Assembly: GCA_018609945.1 (NCBI GenBank)
Contig: JAHENO010000214.1
Coordinates: 1-10,290 of the forward strand
Direction of reading: 5' to 3'
Source: Haloarculaceae archaeon
Lineage (GTDB): Archaea; Halobacteriota; Halobacteria; Halobacteriales; Haloarculaceae
Length of the DNA: 10,290 nucleotides
The notes beneath the pieces were generated by a model, which searched no databases, was not told the origin of the DNA, and saw nothing but the letters and a program-made list of their open reading frames with translations. Numbering within the stretch: position 1 is the stretch's first letter; each line of letters opens with the position of its first letter. Both the position numbers and the translations under genes were made by a program. Positions 6,553 to 10,290 of the stretch are shown piece after piece.

Positions 6553-6558
6553 GATTAG
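6553..6558 (-). promoter_or_regulatory. TATA-like box for the cDPG synthetase-like gene
   Basis: On the minus strand the context reads CGCTAATCCCC, 26-31 nt before the ATG at 6527. It is the only AT-leaning spot at the right distance; the match is weak. It lies in the divergent region shared with the PAC2 gene. Confidence 0.3.
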
Positions 6559-6597
6559 CGTTGACCCCCAACTCTCACGACGTGGGAACTGTGCGTA

Positions 6598-6605
6598 CCA
6601 ATTAA
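6598..6605 (+). promoter_or_regulatory. TATA-like box for the PAC2 gene
   Basis: CCAATTAAGG is centred about 31 nt upstream of the ATG at 6634, giving a leaderless or very short leader transcript. With the minus-strand box at 6553-6558 it forms a compact divergent promoter. Confidence 0.45.
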
Positions 6606-6633
6606 GGGTCGCACCCGGATTGGTAACTAACTG

Positions 6634-7386
6634 ATGGCACGTACTTCATCGACACGGTTCGAGAAGATGACGGAACTCACGGCCGACTCGCTGACGCTCA
6701 TCGAGGGACTTCCCGGACTGGGATTGGTTGCCTCGATTGCAGTCGATCAAATCACGAAACAGCTCGAGCTGGACCAGCACGGAACGATCGTTTCTGACGA
6801 TTTCCCGCCGGTCGCAGCGTTCAACGAGGGGCGGGTTCGTGACACGGTGCGCGTCTACGCCGGCGAAGATCCGGCCGTGATGACTCTGCAAAGCGATGTT
6901 CCGATCCCTCCGGGGGCGGTCGAAGCGTTGAGTCAGTGCGTTCTGGGTGACGTGGCCGAGGAATTCGAACGGGCCGTGTTCCTCGCGGGGGCACCTGCGG
7001 AATCGCAAGAGGAGGTCGGGGAAGTCGTCGGTGTCGCCACGACCGATCAACTGGAGGCTGCGCTTACTGGCGCGGGAATCACCCTGGCAGATGGGGCAGG
7101 CGTTATCGGTGGTGTGACTGGTGCGCTCCTGTCAGATTGCTATTACGATGGCGTTCCGGCGGCAGCCCTCATCGTCCGTTCGAACCCCTACATTCCCGAT
7201 CCGAGAGCGGCGCGCGCCGTCATCGAGAACGCACTGGAACCCCTCGTCGAATTCGACATCGATACACAGGAACTGCTCGAGCAGGCCGAGGAAATCCAAC
7301 AGCAGAAACAACAAATCGCCGAACAGCTCCAGCAGTATCAGCAAGAGCAGGAACAACCCTCACGGACGGCGGGCATGTATCAGTAG
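6634..7386 (+). CDS. PAC2-family proteasome assembly chaperone with HbYX-type C-terminus
   Basis: This 250-residue protein is an archaeal PAC2/PbaB-type proteasome assembly chaperone. The N-terminal PAC2 core shows LIEGLPGLGLVASIAVDQI (22-40), the family's Gly-rich opening, followed by DDFPPVAAFNEGRV (55-68) and VMTLQSDVPIPP (82-93). A second conserved part is GAGVIGGVTGALLSDCYYDG (154-173) with RSNPYIPDPRAA (182-193). Residues about 211-241 are a Gln/Glu-rich coiled coil, often seen in this family. The last three residues, Met-Tyr-Gln, fit the hydrophobic-Tyr-any (HbYX) tail that docks into pockets of the 20S alpha ring. In archaea and yeast such chaperones bind proteasome precursors through this tail. 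The tail is seen directly; the docking role is by family analogy. The ATG fits the TATA spacing. No proteasome subunit gene lies in the window. Confidence 0.9.
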   Translation: MARTSSTRFEKMTELTADSLTLIEGLPGLGLVASIAVDQITKQLELDQHGTIVSDDFPPVAAFNEGRVRDTVRVYAGEDPAVMTLQSDVPIPPGAVEALSQCVLGDVAEEFERAVFLAGAPAESQEEVGEVVGVATTDQLEAALTGAGITLADGAGVIGGVTGALLSDCYYDGVPAAALIVRSNPYIPDPRAARAVIENALEPLVEFDIDTQELLEQAEEIQQQKQQIAEQLQQYQQEQEQPSRTAGMYQ

Positions 7387-7522
7387 GAGTAACGACACCG
7401 TGGGCTCCATCCGCCGACGGCAACAGGGGTCACTTCGGATGGACGGATTCCGCACTTGTAGGCCCGGAATGATTCTCACCTGGCTGGAATCACCAGTGGG
7501 TCATATTCCCTCCGGTTCCGAG

Positions 7523-7597
7523 GGGTAAGTCAGATGGCTCCGATCACAGCGCAACACCGACCCACGGGTAGTCAGACACCCCGCGGGCCGATCACAG
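7523..7597. repeat. Imperfect direct repeat upstream of the universal stress gene
   Basis: Two copies share the order GGGTA(A)GTCAGA, a short variable spacer, then CCGATCACAG. Copy one runs about 7523-7549 and copy two about 7566-7597. The 10-base CCGATCACAG is exact at 7540-7549 and 7588-7597. The second copy ends 16 nt before the ATG at 7614. It may be a regulator binding site or a local duplication. Confidence 0.5.
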
Positions 7598-7613
7598 TTC
7601 CGGGGACGGACAC

Positions 7614-8060
7614 ATGACCAAGCACATTCTCGTCCCGATCGACGGCTCGCCCCTCTCGCGCAGAGCACTCCGTCACGGGCTGACAGAATTTCCGGACGCG
7701 TCGATCACCGTGCTCCACGTCGTGGACCTCTTCGAACCCGGCTACGGTGCCTATCCCGACTTCGAGACCGCGTACGAACCCCTGATGGGGTCCGAGGAGT
7801 GGTACGAACGGGCGGAGGAAGTCTCGGAGTACCTCTTCGAAGAAGCCCGGACACTCGCTGACGATTACGGTCGCGAGATATCAACGACGTCCGAAATCGG
7901 TGATCCGAAGCGAATCATCGTGGACTATGCCGACGAGGAGGACATCGACCACATAGTACTCGGAGCACACGGACGCACCAAGGAAGAACGACCCGTATTT
8001 GGGAGCATCGCCGAGATGGTCGCACGCCGAGCGACGGTTCCGGTGACACTCATCCGGTGA
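7614..8060 (+). CDS. Universal stress protein, UspA family
   Basis: This 148-residue cytoplasmic protein has the Usp Rossmann-like fold. It opens with HILVPIDGSPLSRRAL (4-19), the conserved first strand plus Asp10-Gly-Ser. ITVLHVVD (31-38) is the second strand. A long acidic helical stretch (50-85) precedes SEIGDPKRIIVDYADEEDID (93-112). The ATP-binding signature G-x2-G-x9-G-S is intact: GAHG at 117-120, nine residues, then GS at 130-131. It ends with VPVTLIR. The intact signature suggests an ATP-binding type that dimerises. Such proteins often sit beside transporters in archaea; here an SLC13 permease follows in the convergent orientation, 365 bp away. No strong TATA box was seen, but an imperfect duplicated motif lies just before the start. 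Confidence 0.94.
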   Translation: MTKHILVPIDGSPLSRRALRHGLTEFPDASITVLHVVDLFEPGYGAYPDFETAYEPLMGSEEWYERAEEVSEYLFEEARTLADDYGREISTTSEIGDPKRIIVDYADEEDIDHIVLGAHGRTKEERPVFGSIAEMVARRATVPVTLIR

Positions 8061-8425
8061 CGGGGGCCGTGGAGTCCCGATCGACATTCTCTGTGTTGGG
8101 CTACCACTTTCCGGCAGTCTTGGTGGTGACGGGACACCACTACCGGGTGTTCAAAAGCTGTGCATAGCGACAGTTTGCTCCCGTGCATCCACTGGCTGCC
8201 CCGAGGCCGTGGGGTGGCGACGGAACTCTTGCTGTCGGTCGTATTGCAGCCCGCGTCCGTGGCGCGTCTGGTGAGCGCGGCGACCTCGGCTACCTCGATC
8301 TCCAGAATTTCGAGATGGTGGTGGGTGTCGATGACGGTTCGCACGTCGTCACCTGTGAGATATCCGCGGCCGTGTTCGCACTGGCTTGCAGGGGCAATGG
8401 TCGCGTAGGCCTGCCCCGCGCACTG
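8061..8425. other. Gene-free gap between converging genes, with an unexplained open frame
   Basis: No gene is called in these 365 bases. On the minus strand the frame that follows directly after the permease TAG stays open across the whole gap and on into the Usp gene, to 7925. Its first part, about 8270-8425, has high GC at third codon positions and an acidic translation (for example TVIDTHHHLEILEIEVAEVA), as in real haloarchaeal genes. The later part turns basic and Ser-rich and is not convincing. The first start codon in that frame is GTG at 8344. It may be a decayed gene fragment or chance. A small hairpin lies at 8121-8142. Confidence 0.35.
8121..8142. terminator. Hairpin between Usp and permease genes
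   Basis: TGGTGGTG at 8121-8128 pairs with CACCACTA at 8135-8142 (8 bp with one G-U) around a 6-nt loop. It lies 60-80 nt past the Usp stop and in the gap between converging genes, a fitting place for an mRNA 3' end, but no T tract follows on either strand. Confidence 0.25.
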
Positions 8426-10240
8426 CTAGAGCCCCCAGAAGACGGCGATACCGAGTGTCGTCACGACGGCCAGGAGCACCTGGAGCGGTCCGCCCACGCG
8501 AGCGTAGTCGCTGAACTCGTATCCGCCGGGACCGTAGACGAAGAGGTTGGTCTGGTAGCCGACCGGCGTCATAAAGGCGGTGCTGGCGGCGAACGTGACT
8601 GCGAGGACGAACGCGAAGGCGTTCGCATTCAACCGGGCGGCCGCGTCGACCGCGACGGGGATGAGCAGGACGACGCTGGCCTGATTGCTGATGAGGTTCG
8701 TCATCGCAGCAGTCAACAGGTAGAACAGTCCGAGGACGGCGATCGCGGGCAAGAAGGTGGCTGTCGAGGCGGCGAGCGTGCCGAGGAGGTCGGCACCGCC
8801 GGTCTCCGACAGCGCCTTGCCGAGCGGAATGACGCCGGCCAGCAGGAAGATCACGTCCCACTGGACGGCTTCGTACGCCTCCGCCGGCTTGACGATGCCG
8901 GCGGCGATCATCACGAGGACGCCGGCGAGCGCAGCGACCATGACCGGCAGGATGCCGAGTGCTGCCACGCCGACGACCGAGAGGACGATGCCGACCGCGA
9001 GCGGGAGCTTCGAGGAGCGAAACTCCTGGAGGGCGAGTTCGCCAGCCACGATCACGTTCGGATCGTCCGCGAGTCGGTCGACGGTCTCAGGTTCGGACTC
9101 GATGAGGAGCAGGTCACCCGGCCGGATCCGGTAGTCGGTGAGGCGTTCGTAGGCGGTCTCACCGCCACGGCGAATGGCCAGGACGGCCGTCTGGTACTGC
9201 TCCTGAAACCCTGCCGATTCGACCGTTTCGCCGACCAGATCGGAGCCGGCGGTGACGACGATCTCGACCAGCGTTTGCCCCGGGCCGAGCGCGTCGAGGC
9301 CGCCCGGGGGCGTGACCTCCGGAACGAACTCGACCCCGTCCATGTCGTGCAGCGTCCGTAATGCGTCTTCGGTGAGCCGGATCGTGAAGGTGTCCCCCTC
9401 CTGGATCGTCATCGACAGGGGTGGCTCGCGGTAGTAGTCGCCCCCGCGAATGAGCTGCGTGACGTTCGCTTCGAACTCGACTTCCTCGAGCGCCGCCTGG
9501 ATCGTCGTTCCGACGAACGGCGATTCGTCCCCGACGATGACCTCGGTGAGAAACTCCTCCTCCTGGGTCGTTTCGAGCTTGCTGCGGGGTGTCACGTGCG
9601 ACGGGGCGAGCCAGTATCCGACTGTGAGGAGGTACACCGCAGTGACGAGAAACACCACGAGGCCGAGGTGCGTAAATTCGAACATCGAGAACGCGTGCAG
9701 GGACGGGTAGTCGGTGGCGAGTCGGCTCGCCACGTCGCTGGCCAGCAGATTCGTCGACGTTCCGATGAGCGTGAGCATCCCCCCAGCCATCGACGCGTAC
9801 GAGAGCGGGAGTAACAACTTCGAGGGCGACGTTCCGTTCTCGTGAGCGAGGTCGCTCACCATCGGCAGCAAGACGGCGACGGCCGCAGTGTTGTTGATGA
9901 TTCCCGAGAGCGGACCGACGAGCCCGATCGTCGCGCCGAGTTGCCTGTGTTCGCTCTCGCCGGTGTACGAGGCGACCGTCTTCTCGAGACGCTGAATGGC
10001 ACCCGTCCGGCGGACGCCCTCACTCAGAATCATCATCGCGAGGATCGTGATCGCTGCGGAGTTCGAGAAGCCGGAGACCCCCTCGCGCGGCGAGATACCC
10101 GTCCACGGCCCGAGTACTATGAGGGTCACCATGATCCCGATAGCAGTGACGTCGATCGGGACCGGTTCAGTAACAAACAGGAGGAGGGCGACAAGGATGA
10201 TCAGAAAGACGAGAACGAGCCCGACAGTCTCTGCAGCCAT
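8426..10240 (-). CDS. SLC13-type anion permease with two RCK_C domains
   Basis: This 604-residue membrane transporter of the DASS/SLC13 group has about a dozen membrane segments in two halves (roughly 5-211 and 411-603). A soluble insert of about 200 residues separates them and looks like two RCK_C (TrkA_C) domains (about 230-300 and 322-390). Core motifs are SGIINNTAAVAVLLPM (112-127) and IGTSTNLL (159-166) in the first half, then TNLISNQASVVLLIPVAV (514-531) and TPVGYQTNLFVYGPGGY (558-574) in the second. These paired Ser/Thr-Asn loops bind anion and Na+ in the family. The substrate could be sulfate, dicarboxylate or another anion; the RCK_C insert is common in the sulfate-linked SAC1-like branch, but the sequence does not settle it. 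The RCK_C domains suggest ligand gating. The ATG follows a 14-bp palindrome. It ends normally in FWGL. Confidence 0.92.
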   Translation of the reverse strand: MAAETVGLVLVFLIILVALLLFVTEPVPIDVTAIGIMVTLIVLGPWTGISPREGVSGFSNSAAITILAMMILSEGVRRTGAIQRLEKTVASYTGESEHRQLGATIGLVGPLSGIINNTAAVAVLLPMVSDLAHENGTSPSKLLLPLSYASMAGGMLTLIGTSTNLLASDVASRLATDYPSLHAFSMFEFTHLGLVVFLVTAVYLLTVGYWLAPSHVTPRSKLETTQEEEFLTEVIVGDESPFVGTTIQAALEEVEFEANVTQLIRGGDYYREPPLSMTIQEGDTFTIRLTEDALRTLHDMDGVEFVPEVTPPGGLDALGPGQTLVEIVVTAGSDLVGETVESAGFQEQYQTAVLAIRRGGETAYERLTDYRIRPGDLLLIESEPETVDRLADDPNVIVAGELALQEFRSSKLPLAVGIVLSVVGVAALGILPVMVAALAGVLVMIAAGIVKPAEAYEAVQWDVIFLLAGVIPLGKALSETGGADLLGTLAASTATFLPAIAVLGLFYLLTAAMTNLISNQASVVLLIPVAVDAAARLNANAFAFVLAVTFAASTAFMTPVGYQTNLFVYGPGGYEFSDYARVGGPLQVLLAVVTTLGIAVFWGL

Positions 10241-10247
10241 CCGTTTG

Positions 10248-10261
10248 CGCTGATATCAGCG
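10248..10261. promoter_or_regulatory. 14-bp palindrome upstream of the permease start
   Basis: CGCTGATATCAGCG is a perfect palindrome that ends 7 nt before the permease ATG and lies between it and the TATA-like stretch. That position overlaps the likely transcription start, where a bound dimeric repressor would block RNA polymerase. The palindrome is seen; the operator role is inferred. Confidence 0.45.
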
Positions 10262-10268
10262 AGGAATT

Positions 10269-10278
10269 CCAAGTATCC
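10269..10278 (-). promoter_or_regulatory. TATA-like box of the permease gene
   Basis: On the minus strand this reads GGATACTTGG, centred about 33 nt upstream of the ATG at 10240. The match is moderate. Transcription would start close to or inside the adjacent palindrome. Confidence 0.3.
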
Positions 10279-10290
10279 GTCGGTCCTTTC

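Noticed and set aside
7273..7284. 12-bp palindrome CTGCTCGAGCAG
   Set aside because: It lies within the PAC2 coding sequence and is explained by the Leu-Leu-Glu-Gln codons.
7925..8428. Readthrough or pyrrolysine at the permease TAG
   Set aside because: The protein already ends at the normal family C-terminus, FWGL, and haloarchaea are not known for pyrrolysine decoding. No evidence in the window supports recoding.
8183..9361. 392-codon plus-strand frame opposite the permease
   Set aside because: The permease has membrane segments and paired SLC13 motifs; this frame is its antisense shadow extended into the gap.

Overview
The window looks like a chromosomal segment of a halophilic archaeon (class Halobacteria). 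The DNA is GC-rich, codons strongly prefer G/C in the third position, and nearly every protein is loaded with Asp and Glu and poor in Lys, as expected of salt-in cytoplasm. Several starts lie about 25-35 nt downstream of A/T-rich TATA-like boxes with little or no leader, the usual haloarchaeal arrangement. The families present (PAC2 proteasome chaperone, cyclic 2,3-diphosphoglycerate synthetase-like GTPase, small zinc ribbon, UspA, SLC13 permease with RCK_C domains) fit the same group. The genus cannot be fixed from sequence alone. No rRNA, tRNA, CRISPR array or transposase gene was seen.

Layout, left to right: a 56-residue zinc ribbon protein (minus, 75-245); a 467-base gene-free stretch with a good orphan promoter and a dense run of inverted repeats (522-678), the most unexplained part of the window; nicotinate phosphoribosyltransferase (minus, 713-2095), divergent from an FMN-binding pyridoxamine-phosphate-oxidase-like protein (plus, 2202-2693); a CBS-pair/MaoC hotdog fusion (plus, 2750-3670), convergent with a HAD hydrolase (minus, 3727-4425); an Hsp20 small heat shock protein (minus, 4615-5061); a cDPG synthetase-like P-loop protein (minus, 5187-6527), divergent from a PAC2 proteasome assembly chaperone ending in an HbYX-type tail (plus, 6634-7386); a universal stress protein (plus, 7614-8060) preceded by an imperfect duplicated motif; a 365-base gap with an unexplained open frame; and an SLC13-type permease (minus, 8426-10240) with a 14-bp palindrome just upstream of its start codon.

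Most genes appear to be single transcription units and no long operon is evident. Functionally the left half is cofactor and metabolic (NAD salvage, flavoprotein, CoA-linked hydratase-like enzyme, phosphatase-like enzyme). The middle has a stress and protein-quality flavour: Hsp20, PAC2 chaperone, UspA and the cDPG synthetase homologue, whose product in methanogens is a protein-stabilising solute. That grouping is an inference from adjacency only. The best candidates for something undescribed are the 522-678 stem-loop cluster, the CBS-MaoC fusion, and the role of the cDPG synthetase-like protein in a halophile.
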